Shown piece by piece: positions 27,650 through 37,664 of a DNA stretch of 64,000 bases (within the stretch, counting starts at the first letter, position 1; each line of letters opens with the position of its first letter). The notes under the pieces were generated by a model. It saw nothing but the letters and a program-made list of their open reading frames with translations, did no database searches and was not told the origin of the DNA. Source of the DNA: Pseudomonas sp. AB6 (GTDB lineage: Bacteria > Pseudomonadota > Gammaproteobacteria > Pseudomonadales > Pseudomonadaceae); NCBI RefSeq assembly GCF_034314105.1, contig NZ_JAVIWJ010000001.1:2357501-2421500 (forward strand). Direction: 5' to 3'. The position numbers and the translations under genes are program-made.

Positions 27650-28681
27650 TTACACCGCCACAATACGCACGCTGGCGCCTTCACCCACGCCCAGTGCTTC
27701 GGCGGCTTCCAGACTCAGGTTGACCGGTTTGCCCGGTGCCCAATCGAGCTCCAACAGCACCGCGCGATAGTCCTGCAACTGTCCGTTAGCAACCAGATAA
27801 AGGCGTCCGCCTTTGCTCGTGTCACCGGTTTTAACCGTGTCCAATTTCACCGGGACCAAACGGCTCTGAGCAATCGAACGGATGCCCGACACTCGCGCGT
27901 GCAAGGTCGGGCCACCATCGAAAATATCAATATAATGGTCGGTCTCGAAACCTTCGCGCATCAGGATGTCGAAAGTGATCTGCGCTCGCGGATGCACTTG
28001 GCCCATAGCCTCCTGCGCAGCGTCGGGCAGCAACGGAACGTAAATCGGGTAATGCGGCATCAATTCGGCGAGAAAGGTCCGGCTTTTCAAACCACATAGA
28101 CGCTCAGCCTCGGCGTAGTTCAGATCGAAAAAGTTACGTCCAATAGCGTCCCAGAAAGGGGAATCGCCGTGCTCATCGCTGTAACCGACGATTTCGGTCA
28201 CCACCGAATCGGCAAAGCGCTCCGGATGGCTGGCAACGAACAACAGGCGCCCGCGAGAATTGAGCTCAGACCAATGAGTGCCGACCAGTTCCGGGATCAC
28301 ATAGAAACTGGCGAGCAGGCTGTTGCCTGTCAAGTCGTGACATTGCGACAGCACGTGAATTTTGTTGTGGATCTTAAGTTCGCGAGAAGCGTGAACAAAC
28401 GTTTCGTTACGAAAGCTATAAAAGGGTTCCGAATAGCCTGCCGACGCAACGATCCCTGAGCACCCCACAAGACGCCCGGAGTCATTGTCTTCGAGCACAA
28501 AAAAATAGCTTTCCTCTCCGTTGAAACTGACTTCAGCCGCGAACGACGCTTCCGAAGCGGCGATCTTGTCGGTCAAACGGTCGGCATCGTCCGGTAGGGA
28601 AGTGACACCAATCGGGCTGTCTGCGGCTAGACGTTGTACCTCGCCTAGATCAGCCATTTGCGCGGGGCGCATCACCAGCAT
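27650..28681 (-). CDS. aruF: Arginine N-succinyltransferase, alpha subunit
   Basis: Partner of AruG in succinylation of arginine and ornithine. 343 residues from ATG 28681 (MLVMRPAQMADLGEVQRLAA), which has AAGGAG about 7 nt upstream; a six-codon upstream extension lacks support. The layout repeats that of AruG: YSFRNETFVHASRELKIHNK, CHDLTGNSLLASFYV and SPFWDAIGRNFFDLNYAEAERL. Placed between aruC and aruG with 78-110 nt spacers. Confidence 0.95.
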   Translation of the reverse strand: MLVMRPAQMADLGEVQRLAADSPIGVTSLPDDADRLTDKIAASEASFAAEVSFNGEESYFFVLEDNDSGRLVGCSGIVASAGYSEPFYSFRNETFVHASRELKIHNKIHVLSQCHDLTGNSLLASFYVIPELVGTHWSELNSRGRLLFVASHPERFADSVVTEIVGYSDEHGDSPFWDAIGRNFFDLNYAEAERLCGLKSRTFLAELMPHYPIYVPLLPDAAQEAMGQVHPRAQITFDILMREGFETDHYIDIFDGGPTLHARVSGIRSIAQSRLVPVKLDTVKTGDTSKGGRLYLVANGQLQDYRAVLLELDWAPGKPVNLSLEAAEALGVGEGASVRIVAV

Positions 28682-28792
28682 GGTGTCACTCCTTACCAAA
28701 AATACAGGTCGGCGTCGCCGACACAGAAAAAAACCGGCGTTGGCAAAATGACCAACTCCGAGGGGCGTCTCTAAAAATCAATCAGCAACTCA

Positions 28793-30112
<1,320 letters not shown>

Positions 30113-30142
30113 TTACAGCGCCAAACCGTGTTTATCAGCGGC

Positions 30143-30158
30143 TTTCGGCAATGCGACA
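30143..30158 (-). promoter_or_regulatory. ArgR-type half-site upstream of astC, distal
   Basis: On the minus strand TGTCGC-ATTGCCGA-AA, same orientation as the proximal site and 51 bp away, about five helical turns. ArgR of Pseudomonas binds direct repeats of such half-sites and activates this operon with arginine. Confidence 0.55.
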
Positions 30159-30235
30159 TATAGCGTCGGAAAAAGGTAGTTTAAACGTATTCATGGATGG
30201 TCTGACAGGCAGCCTTCACGCAGATAATAGGGGTA

Positions 30236-31216
30236 TCACCCTCGCTCAGACGGCACCGACGACAATTCAAATGGGCTGCTACTGCGGCGTTGGTTGCGAT
30301 CTTCGCGGGGCGTGGCGCCGAAGAAATTACGGTAAGCGCTGGAGAAATGCGGCCCGGAGGAAAAGCCGCAAGACAAACCGATCTGGATAATCGATTTACT
30401 GGTCTGCATCAGCATCTGCCGCGCCTTGTTCAAGCGCAGCTCCAAGTAGTACTGGCTCGGTACGCGGTTTAGGTACTGCTTGAAAATCCGCTCCAATTGT
30501 CGACGCGACACGCAAACGTGCTGGGCGATTTCGTCGGTGGTCAGCGGCTCTTCGATATTGGCTTCCATCAGCAACACGGCTTGAGTCAGCTTCGGATGGC
30601 TGGAGCCCAAACGGTTTTGCAACGGAATACGTTGGCGTTCGCCACCTTCCCGAATACGTTCCACCACCAATTCTTCCGACACTGCACCAGCCAGTTCTGC
30701 GCCGTGATCACGTGCCAGTAACGCTAACAAAAGATCCAATACCGACAAGCCACCACACGCGGTCAACCTGTCACGGTCCCAATCGAACAGATGGCTAGTG
30801 GCAATCACTTTTGGAAAGCGCTCGGCGAAATCGTCCTGCCAACGCCAATGCACCGCCGCCCGGTAACCGTCGAGCAAACCCAGCTGAGCCAGCGGATAGA
30901 CTCCGGCAGACAAGCCGCCGATCACACAACCGGAACGCACCAGTTGTTTGAGCGACGCGCTCAATGCAGAAGTCATCGATGCTGGCGGCTCATCCGCCAG
31001 CAGAAACAGTTTTTGGCAACCTTCCAGACGCCCAGTCCAAGGCTCACCTGGCAATTGCCAAGCACCTTCCACAGGCGGTTCGGCCTGTAAAAAAAGTAAT
31101 TCGTAAACGACTTCTGGATGAACGCGCTGTGCAACACGCAAGGCTTCCTCAGCCAGTGCCAGGGTTAAGGCTTTGGTGCTGGGCCAAATAAGGAAACCAA
31201 TTCGATGGGCAGTCAT
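30236..31216 (-). CDS. argR: ArgR, AraC-family regulator of arginine uptake and catabolism
   Basis: 326 residues. Residues 1-200 form a DJ-1/PfpI (class I amidotransferase-like) ligand domain (RIGFLIWPSTKALTLALAEEAL... CGGLSVLDLLLALLAR). Residues 215-315 form the AraC DNA-binding domain with two HTH units (TTDEIAQHVCVSRRQLERIFKQYL and IIQIGLSCGFSSGPHFSSAYRNFFG). This is the Pseudomonas ArgR, unrelated to the hexameric ArgR of E. coli; it responds to L-arginine, activates aot and ast/aru operons and represses biosynthesis. It lies between aotP and astC on the same strand and is probably co-transcribed with aot. Confidence 0.95.
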   Translation of the reverse strand: MTAHRIGFLIWPSTKALTLALAEEALRVAQRVHPEVVYELLFLQAEPPVEGAWQLPGEPWTGRLEGCQKLFLLADEPPASMTSALSASLKQLVRSGCVIGGLSAGVYPLAQLGLLDGYRAAVHWRWQDDFAERFPKVIATSHLFDWDRDRLTACGGLSVLDLLLALLARDHGAELAGAVSEELVVERIREGGERQRIPLQNRLGSSHPKLTQAVLLMEANIEEPLTTDEIAQHVCVSRRQLERIFKQYLNRVPSQYYLELRLNKARQMLMQTSKSIIQIGLSCGFSSGPHFSSAYRNFFGATPREDRNQRRSSSPFELSSVPSERG

Positions 31217-31352
31217 AGCGTGCAGTCCGAAACGTATGGCGGTTGTGGGTCGAGCATCAGTACGCTCGATCTCTATCGGGTGGAGCCAAGTAGTGCGGTG
31301 ACGCGGAGCATGACGTGTTCTGGAGTGAAAGGCATCGTCAAAAACGTGTCGA

Positions 31353-32117
31353 TTATTTCAAACTACCAGACAGGAACTGCTGAAGACGCTCCGACGCAGG
31401 TTTGCTTAGCACCTCGCGAGGGTCGCCGCGCTCTTCGACCAAGCCCTTGTGCAAGAAAATCAGCTGGTTTGACACTTCGCGGGCAAATCCCATTTCGTGA
31501 GTAACCACCACCATGGTTCGCCCTTCTTGTGCCAGCGCTTGCATCACCTTCAGCACATCCCCGACCAGCTCAGGGTCAAGCGCCGAGGTCGGCTCATCAA
31601 ACAGCATGACCTCAGGCTCCATCGCCAACGCCCGAGCAATCGCCACGCGCTGCTGCTCGCCACCGGACATATGCCCCGGATACGCGTGCTTACGGTGTGA
31701 AACACCGACTTTGGCCAAGTAATGCTCGGCCTTTTCCACGGCGTCTCGTTTCGACAGGCCCAGCACATGAATCGGCGCTTCGATAATGTTTTCCAAGGCG
31801 GTCATATGCGACCACAAATTGAAGTGCTGGAACACCATCGACAACCGCGAACGCATGCGTTGCAGTTGTTTCGGGTCAGCCGCTTTCAAGCCGCCCTCCT
31901 TGTTCGCCACCAGTTTCAGCTCTTCGTTGTTCAGGACGATTTTGCCGGCATGGGGCTGTTCGAGCAGGTTGATGCAACGCAAAAACGTGCTTTTACCCGA
32001 ACCGCTGGAACCGATGATACTGATCACATCGCCAGCCTTGGCCGTCAGGGTCACGCCCTTTAGCACTTCATGACTGCCATAGCGTTTGTGCAAGTCGTGG
32101 ACTTCAAGCTTGTTCAT
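31353..32117 (-). CDS. aotP: Arginine/ornithine ABC transporter ATPase
   Basis: 254 residues. Walker A GSSGSGKSTFLRC (36-48), Q-loop VFQHFNLW, signature MSGGEQQRVAIARAL, Walker B VMLFDEPTSALDPE and switch VTHEMGFAREV: the polar amino acid (HisP/GlnQ) class. Energises import of arginine and ornithine by the AotJQM system. Here it follows aotM by 40 nt; in P. aeruginosa an extra gene (aotO) lies between these two and is missing here. Confidence 0.94.
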   Translation of the reverse strand: MNKLEVHDLHKRYGSHEVLKGVTLTAKAGDVISIIGSSGSGKSTFLRCINLLEQPHAGKIVLNNEELKLVANKEGGLKAADPKQLQRMRSRLSMVFQHFNLWSHMTALENIIEAPIHVLGLSKRDAVEKAEHYLAKVGVSHRKHAYPGHMSGGEQQRVAIARALAMEPEVMLFDEPTSALDPELVGDVLKVMQALAQEGRTMVVVTHEMGFAREVSNQLIFLHKGLVEERGDPREVLSKPASERLQQFLSGSLK

Positions 32118-32157
32118 TGTTGGATTCTCAAAAAACGGTTCGCGATGGTCGTCATGG

Positions 32158-32856
32158 TCACGCCTTGCGCGGGGCGAGGTAGCCCAGCCAGTGACGCTCG
32201 GCCAACTTGAACAACCGCACCAAAATGAAGGTCAGGCACAAGTAGAACGCGCCAGCGGTGATGTACGCCTCGAACGGTAAATAGAACTGGGCATTGACCG
32301 TACGCGCTGCGCCAGTGATGTCGATCAGGGTCACGATGGACGCCAGGCTGGTGGTTTGCAGCATCATGATGACTTCGTTGCTGTACTGCGGCAGCGCCCG
32401 ACGCAATGCCGAAGGCAGCAAGATTCGCCGGTACATTTTAGAGCGAGACATGCCCATGGCCCTGGCCGCTTCTATTTCCCCCGCTGGGGTTGACTTAAGG
32501 CTGCCCGCAATGATTTCAGCGGTATAGGCGCTGGTATTGATTGCGAATGCCAGGCACGCACAAAACGTCGCGCTGGACAACAAGGGCCAGAGAAAGCTGT
32601 CGCGCACGGCCTGAAACTGAGCCAGGCCGTAATAAACCAAAAACAGCTGCACCAGCATCGGCGTACCGCGAATCACATAGGTGTACAGCCACGCCGGAAC
32701 GTTGACCCATGGGTTTTTCGATACCCGCATCAACCCCAGTGGCAATGCCGCCAGCAGGCCGAACGCCAGGGAAATCCCCAGTAACTTGAGGGTAATCAGC
32801 AAACCACCCACGTACAGCGGCAAGCTCTCCCAGACGACGTTGTAATCGAAGATCAT
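32158..32856 (-). CDS. aotM: Arginine/ornithine ABC transporter permease
   Basis: 232 residues, HisM-like. Five hydrophobic segments; the EAA loop EIEAARAMGMSRSKMYRRILLPSALRRALPQYSNE docks with AotP. The start overlaps the aotQ stop (ATGA), so the two permeases are made in equal amounts. Confidence 0.93.
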   Translation of the reverse strand: MIFDYNVVWESLPLYVGGLLITLKLLGISLAFGLLAALPLGLMRVSKNPWVNVPAWLYTYVIRGTPMLVQLFLVYYGLAQFQAVRDSFLWPLLSSATFCACLAFAINTSAYTAEIIAGSLKSTPAGEIEAARAMGMSRSKMYRRILLPSALRRALPQYSNEVIMMLQTTSLASIVTLIDITGAARTVNAQFYLPFEAYITAGAFYLCLTFILVRLFKLAERHWLGYLAPRKA

Positions 32857-33542
32857 AGGTCAGCCGCCTTAATGCCCACTGAATAGCGTTTTTCTAGGTG
32901 GCGCAGCACCAGCAACGACACGCTAGTGATCACCAGGTACATCCCGGCCACCGCAAGATAGAAGGTAAACGGTTGGCGAGTTGCATCTGCGGCCTGCTTG
33001 GCTTTGAACATCATGTCCTGCAGACCGACCACTGAAATAAGGGCCGTGGCCTTGGTCAAGACCAACCAGTTATTAGTGAACCCAGGGATTGCCAGACGAA
33101 TCATCTGCGGCACCATAATCCTGAAAAACACCTTGAAGCTACTCATCCCATAGGCCATGCCGGCCTCGGCCTGGCCCTTGGGGATCGCCATGAACGCGCC
33201 GCGAAAGGTTTCTGACAGATAGGCGCCGAAGATAAAACCCAAGGTGCCAACGCCGGCCGCGAGGGGGTTCAAATCGATGTAATCGTCGAAACCCAGCAGC
33301 GGTGCGACCCGGTTTAGCAAGTCTTGGCCGCCGTAGAAAATCAGCAGGATCAGCACCAGGTCGGGAATTCCGCGAATCACGGTGGAGTACAGATCACCCA
33401 GGCTGGCAAGCCAACGTACCGGCGATAACCGCAACGACACCCCAATCAATCCGAGAACGATCGCCAAAGCCATGGACGCCAAGGCAAGTTGCAGCGTGAG
33501 CCATGCGCCATCGAGGATGACAGCCCCGTAGCCGTTCAACAT
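32853..33542 (-). CDS. aotQ: Arginine/ornithine ABC transporter permease
   Basis: 229 residues, HisQ-like. It has GYGAVILDGAWLTLQLALASM at the start, the cytoplasmic-loop motif GQAEAGMAYGMSSFKVFFRIMVPQMIRLAIPG (EAA loop) and five membrane helices. Forms the heterodimeric channel with AotM. 88 nt after aotJ. Confidence 0.93.
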   Translation of the reverse strand: MLNGYGAVILDGAWLTLQLALASMALAIVLGLIGVSLRLSPVRWLASLGDLYSTVIRGIPDLVLILLIFYGGQDLLNRVAPLLGFDDYIDLNPLAAGVGTLGFIFGAYLSETFRGAFMAIPKGQAEAGMAYGMSSFKVFFRIMVPQMIRLAIPGFTNNWLVLTKATALISVVGLQDMMFKAKQAADATRQPFTFYLAVAGMYLVITSVSLLVLRHLEKRYSVGIKAADL

Positions 33543-33630
33543 GATTCAGGTCCTCCAAGCTCGAAGATGAACAATGGCGCAGGCCGGCAATTCAGCCACC
33601 TACGCCATTGCAATGGGTTACGCGAAGGGA

Positions 33631-34407
33631 TTACTCGCCGTAGATATCGAAGTTGAAGTACTTGTCTTGAATCTGCTTGTATTTGCCGTTGGCGCGAATA
33701 GCGACGATGGCCGCGTTGATTTTGTCCAGATCAGCCTTGTCACCCTTGCGCACGGCGATACCAATGCCATCACCGAAATATTTTGCATCGGTGAAAGCCG
33801 GACCGGCGAAGGCATAACCCTTGCCTGCATCGGTATTGAGGAAGCCGTCTTGCAGCAGAGTGGCGTCAGCCAGGGTGCCATCGAGACGACCGGAAGCAAC
33901 GTCCAGGTAAATTTCGTTCTGTGAGCCGTAGGGCACAATTTCAGCGCCCAACGGCTTCAAGACTTCCTGAGCGAAACGGTCGTGAATCGAACCGCGCTGC
34001 ACGCCGATCTTCTTGCCTTTGAGTTCGATCAGATCCGCGCTGACCACGGCGCCGTCTTTCATCACCAGACGTGCTGGCGTGTTGTAGTACTTATTACTGA
34101 AATCCACCGATTTCTTGCGGTCCTCAGTGATAGACATCGAGGACAGGATGGCGTCGATTTTGCGCACTTTCAGCGCCGGAATCAGGCCGTCGAACTCTTG
34201 CTCTACCCACGTGCACTTGACCTTCATTTCCTCACACAGCGCATTGCCAATGTCGTAATCAAAACCCACGATGCTGCCGTCCGGAGCCTTGGACGCAAAC
34301 GGTGGATACGCCGCTTCGATGCCAATTTTCATCGGCTTTTCATCAGCAAACGCCGGCTGCACCAACACGGACAGCGCCAAAGCGCCGAGAAGCATGAGTT
34401 TTTTCAT
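33631..34407 (-). CDS. aotJ: Periplasmic arginine/ornithine-binding protein
   Basis: 258 residues with a signal peptide [21 protein letters not shown]. The mature protein begins [23 protein letters not shown], the family 3 solute-binding fold; [32 protein letters not shown] and [24 protein letters not shown] line the ligand cleft, and [11 protein letters not shown] lies near the hinge. The ATG at 34407 has GGAG 8 nt upstream; the 21-codon upstream extension is not used. First gene of aotJQMP-argR, preceded by an ArgR-type half-site. Confidence 0.95.
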   Translation of the reverse strand: MKKLMLLGALALSVLVQPAFADEKPMKIGIEAAYPPFASKAPDGSIVGFDYDIGNALCEEMKVKCTWVEQEFDGLIPALKVRKIDAILSSMSITEDRKKSVDFSNKYYNTPARLVMKDGAVVSADLIELKGKKIGVQRGSIHDRFAQEVLKPLGAEIVPYGSQNEIYLDVASGRLDGTLADATLLQDGFLNTDAGKGYAFAGPAFTDAKYFGDGIGIAVRKGDKADLDKINAAIVAIRANGKYKQIQDKYFNFDIYGE

Positions 34408-34536
34408 TATTAGGGCTCCATCGGCGTGAACCGACTTAAGACAGGGGTGAGCCAGCGGCTCAATGGGCAAAGGAAATGAGGACAGCGACGCCTTGGGCGA
34501 TTGAGGGGCATTTTAGCGGGAGGTCCGAAGTCGATA

Positions 34537-34552
34537 TTTCTTCAATGCGACA
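34537..34552 (-). promoter_or_regulatory. ArgR-type half-site upstream of aotJ
   Basis: On the minus strand TGTCGC-ATTGAAGA-AA, 130 nt before the aotJ start. Its first ten bases (TGTCGCATTG) are identical to those of the distal astC site. A weaker CGTCGC-like repeat lies between it and the gene. The rest of 34408-34884 holds no gene. Confidence 0.55.
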
Positions 34553-34884
34553 ACTAATTACAGATGCACTGAAAAACCACCCTGAAATATTGACAGCTCA
34601 GAAAATTCGTGAAAAGCAAAAAAACAGTTAACCTTCTGACACAGCAAAGAGCGCGCCGTTTAGTCAGCCAAGGCTCTAATTCAAGGGTTATAACGTTTAT
34701 ATAGGGTTTTACCTGTAGGAAGATACTGCTTAGGGAGAGAGAAACGCTCCCTGTGACCCCGAAGAAATACTCGGCGGTTACACATTCGGTTACCCGCAAA
34801 CATCCGGGTAACAATCGATAAATATCCTGTGGACGTACTTGCTGCACAACCGTCCAGCGTCCAAGACTGGGCGACCTCTACGAG

Positions 34885-34926
34885 AAAAAACGCCCCGCTC
34901 AGTAGTCACCGGGCAGGGCGTTTTTT
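34885..34926. terminator. acsA terminator, bidirectional
   Basis: AAAAAACGCCC / GGGCGTTTTTT with a 20-nt inner region, 12 nt past the acsA stop. A6 and T6 on the two flanks let it act on both strands. Confidence 0.88.
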
Positions 34927-34938
34927 ATATGCCTGGAA

Positions 34939-36891
34939 TCAGGCGTTCATGGTCTTGTGCGTGTCGATCAGGTGTTGCACCACGCCTGGGTCCGCCAGGG
35001 TGGAAATATCACCCAGGGAATCGTATTCGCCGGTGGCAATTTTGCGCAGAATTCGGCGCATGATTTTGCCCGAGCGAGTTTTCGGCAAGCCCGGTGCCCA
35101 CTGGATAAAATCTGGCGAAGCAATCGGACCGATTTCCTTACGCACCCAGTTCCTCAATTCCAGACGCAGCGCATCACTAGGCTCTTCGCCACCGTTGAGC
35201 GTGACGTATACGTAAATGCCCTGCCCTTTGAGGTCGTGCGGCACGCCAACAACTGCGGCTTCGGCCACTTTAGGGTGAGCAACCATGGCGCTTTCGATTT
35301 CGGCGGTGCCCATGCGGTGCCCGGAAACGTTAAGTACGTCATCCACACGCCCAGTGATCCAGTAATAGCCATCCTCGTCGCGGCGTGCGCCGTCGCCCGT
35401 GAAGTACATGCCACGGAAGGTTTTGAAATAAGTGTCGACGAAGCGGTCATGGTCGCCGAACAAGGTACGGGCCTGGCCTGGCCAAGAATCAAGAATCACC
35501 AGATTGCCTTCGGCCGCACCGTCAATCAGATTGCCTAGATTATCGACAAGCGCCGGCACTACGCCGAAGAACGGTCGCGTCGCGGAACCTGGCTTAAGGG
35601 CAGTTGCGCCTGGCAGTGGGCTGATCAAAACACCACCCGTTTCGGTTTGCCACCAGGTATCGACAATCGGGCAGCGCTCTTTGCCGACAGTTTTGTAATA
35701 CCAGTTCCAGGCTTCCGGATTGATCGGTTCACCCACCGAACCCAACAGGCGCAGGCTTGAACCGTCCGCACCTTCCACTGCTTTGGAGCCCTCGGCCATC
35801 ATGGCGCGAATGGCGGTCGGTGCGGTGTACAGGATATTAACCTTGTGCTTGTCGATGATTTTCGACACGCGGGTAATGTCCGGGTAGTTCGGCACACCTT
35901 CAAACAGCAACGTGGTCGCGCCGTTGGCCAAAGGGCCATAAACAATATAGCTGTGACCCGTGACCCAACCCACGTCAGCGGTGCACCAGTAAACTTCACC
36001 CGGACGGTAATCGAATACCCGCTCGTGGGTCATCGCTGCGTACACCAGGTACCCGCCCGTGGTGTGCTGCACGCCTTTCGGCTTACCGGTAGAGCCCGAG
36101 GTGTAGAGAATAAACAGTGCTTCTTCAGCACCCATTTCTTTCGGCGCGCAATGGCTCGACGCAACCTTCATCAGGTCTTCGTACCAGATGTCACGGTGTT
36201 GGTGCCATGCGATATCACCGCCGGTGCGCTTGCACACGATGATCTTCTGAACGCTGGCGGTTTCCGGGTTGGTCAACGCCAGATCGACGTTGCTTTTCAG
36301 CGCTGTGCGCTTGCCACCACGCAGACCTTCGTCAGCGGTGATCACGATTTTCGATTTGCAGTCGATGATGCGGCCGGCCAATGCCTCCGGGGAGAAGCCG
36401 CCGAAGACTACCGAGTGAATAGCGCCGATGCGGGTACACGCCAACATGGCGACTACAGCTTCAGGAATCATCGGCATATAGATAGTCACAACGTCGCCGC
36501 GATGCACATCTTGGCCACGCAGGGCATTGGCGAACTTACAGACTTCTTCATGCAGCTGGCGGTAGGTGATGTTGCGGTGTTCCGAAGGATCGTCGCCTTC
36601 CCAGATGATTGCGATCTGATCGCCGCGCTCAGCCAAATGACGGTCAAGGCAGTTGTAGGAAACGTTCAGGGTGCCGTCAGCGAACCATTTGATATCGACA
36701 TGGTGATCGTCGAAAGAGGTTTGCTTGACTACGGTGAAGGGCTTGATCCAATCAAGACGTTGAGCTTGCTCGCGCCAGAAACCATCGGGATTGACCACCG
36801 ATTGCTGGTACATGGCCTTGTAGGTCGCCTCGTCGGTCAGCGTTGTCGCTAAAACCTCAGGGCGAACAGGATATAGGGAAGCCGCACTCAT
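34939..36891 (-). CDS. acsA: Acetyl-coenzyme A synthetase
   Basis: Activates acetate to acetyl-CoA by an acetyl-adenylate intermediate; needed for growth on acetate and ethanol. 650 residues. The AMP-binding P-loop is [19 protein letters not shown] near 265, [10 protein letters not shown] is the adenylate motif and [31 protein letters not shown] is the hinge region. [20 protein letters not shown] near the C-terminus carries the catalytic lysine controlled by acetylation in this family. Single gene with its own terminator. The neighbour order acsA-aotJ is that of P. aeruginosa. Confidence 0.96.
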   Translation of the reverse strand: MSAASLYPVRPEVLATTLTDEATYKAMYQQSVVNPDGFWREQAQRLDWIKPFTVVKQTSFDDHHVDIKWFADGTLNVSYNCLDRHLAERGDQIAIIWEGDDPSEHRNITYRQLHEEVCKFANALRGQDVHRGDVVTIYMPMIPEAVVAMLACTRIGAIHSVVFGGFSPEALAGRIIDCKSKIVITADEGLRGGKRTALKSNVDLALTNPETASVQKIIVCKRTGGDIAWHQHRDIWYEDLMKVASSHCAPKEMGAEEALFILYTSGSTGKPKGVQHTTGGYLVYAAMTHERVFDYRPGEVYWCTADVGWVTGHSYIVYGPLANGATTLLFEGVPNYPDITRVSKIIDKHKVNILYTAPTAIRAMMAEGSKAVEGADGSSLRLLGSVGEPINPEAWNWYYKTVGKERCPIVDTWWQTETGGVLISPLPGATALKPGSATRPFFGVVPALVDNLGNLIDGAAEGNLVILDSWPGQARTLFGDHDRFVDTYFKTFRGMYFTGDGARRDEDGYYWITGRVDDVLNVSGHRMGTAEIESAMVAHPKVAEAAVVGVPHDLKGQGIYVYVTLNGGEEPSDALRLELRNWVRKEIGPIASPDFIQWAPGLPKTRSGKIMRRILRKIATGEYDSLGDISTLADPGVVQHLIDTHKTMNA

Positions 36892-37297
36892 CTTTGGTAC
36901 CTCGGTGGACAGTTGTTTTTATATGGGTCCAGTTGTATCGCGTTCGACCCCAGATAAGCCATTCGACGATGGTCTTACCGGGGCAGCGCTACACATTATC
37001 TTACGCGCTCAGTCGGTCCATGACAGCGCGGCCGCCGCCCGCGCCGGCGGCCACAACGGGACCAATAATCAACCGATATTATCGTTTTCGGCGATTGTTG
37101 CAGATTTGATCAATAGCTTTATCAGAACCCCTCGTATATGAAGTGGCATAACCCGCATAGAATCAATCTCGCCAACCGGCAACTGATTAACATGTAACGC
37201 CCCCACAAAGGCTTGTTAATCCACTTGTACACTTCGTGACACGCCTGGCTTCACAAGGGCCAGGCTTACCCTCACGTTTAATATAGGAAATTTAGTG
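36892..37297. other. Divergent control region of acsA and the DUF2790 gene
   Basis: 406 bp without genes. A very GC-rich hairpin, GGCCGCCG / CGGCGGCC with a 7-nt loop, lies at 37030-37052, in what would be the acsA 5' leader or promoter. No RpoN promoter with correct spacing was found on either strand. Confidence 0.4.
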
Positions 37298-37564
37298 ATG
37301 AACGCTGCACTGCTAGTTCTGGCCATGAGTGGTTTTTGCGCATCAGCCTTTGCCGCCGAAACACCTGACGCAACAGCAAGTTCAAACCTTTCTGTTGAAC
37401 AATATACTTACGCCACACACTTGGACGTTGCGAAAGTTATTTCCATAAGCCCTGCCTCCGACGCCTGCACAGTAGTACCCGCGCGAATGGACTACCTGGA
37501 CTCTGCCGGTAAAGAACATGTGATTGAATACCGCGCCATGGGCAATGGCTGCATGCAAGGTTAA
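37298..37564 (+). CDS. Small secreted DUF2790 protein
   Basis: 88 residues with a signal peptide (MNAALLVLAMSGFCASAFAA). The mature part contains VEQYTYATHLDVAKVISIS and DACTVVPARMDYLDSAGKEHVIEYRAMGNGC, the conserved pattern of DUF2790, a family of small periplasmic Pseudomonas proteins of unknown role. Two cysteines may form a disulfide. AGGA about 9 nt upstream supports the ATG at 37298. Monocistronic with a terminator. Confidence 0.83.
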   Translation: MNAALLVLAMSGFCASAFAAETPDATASSNLSVEQYTYATHLDVAKVISISPASDACTVVPARMDYLDSAGKEHVIEYRAMGNGCMQG

Positions 37565-37587
37565 TTAATCTGCTGCACAGCTAATCA

Positions 37588-37625
37588 ACGCCTCGTGGGA
37601 GTTATCCCAACGGGGCGTAGTTTTA
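37588..37625 (+). terminator. Terminator of the DUF2790 gene
   Basis: ACGCCTCGTGGGA / TCCCAACGGGGCGT, an imperfect 13-bp stem with a 4-nt loop, followed by AGTTTTAT; it also faces the phhR 3' end. Confidence 0.7.
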
Positions 37626-37664
37626 TCCACGCCCTGAAGAATAACCACTCGCCTATTAACTTGA

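Noticed and set aside
35845..36852. 335-codon plus-strand ORF opposite acsA
   Set aside because: Antisense shadow of acetyl-CoA synthetase; no ribosome binding site or domain.
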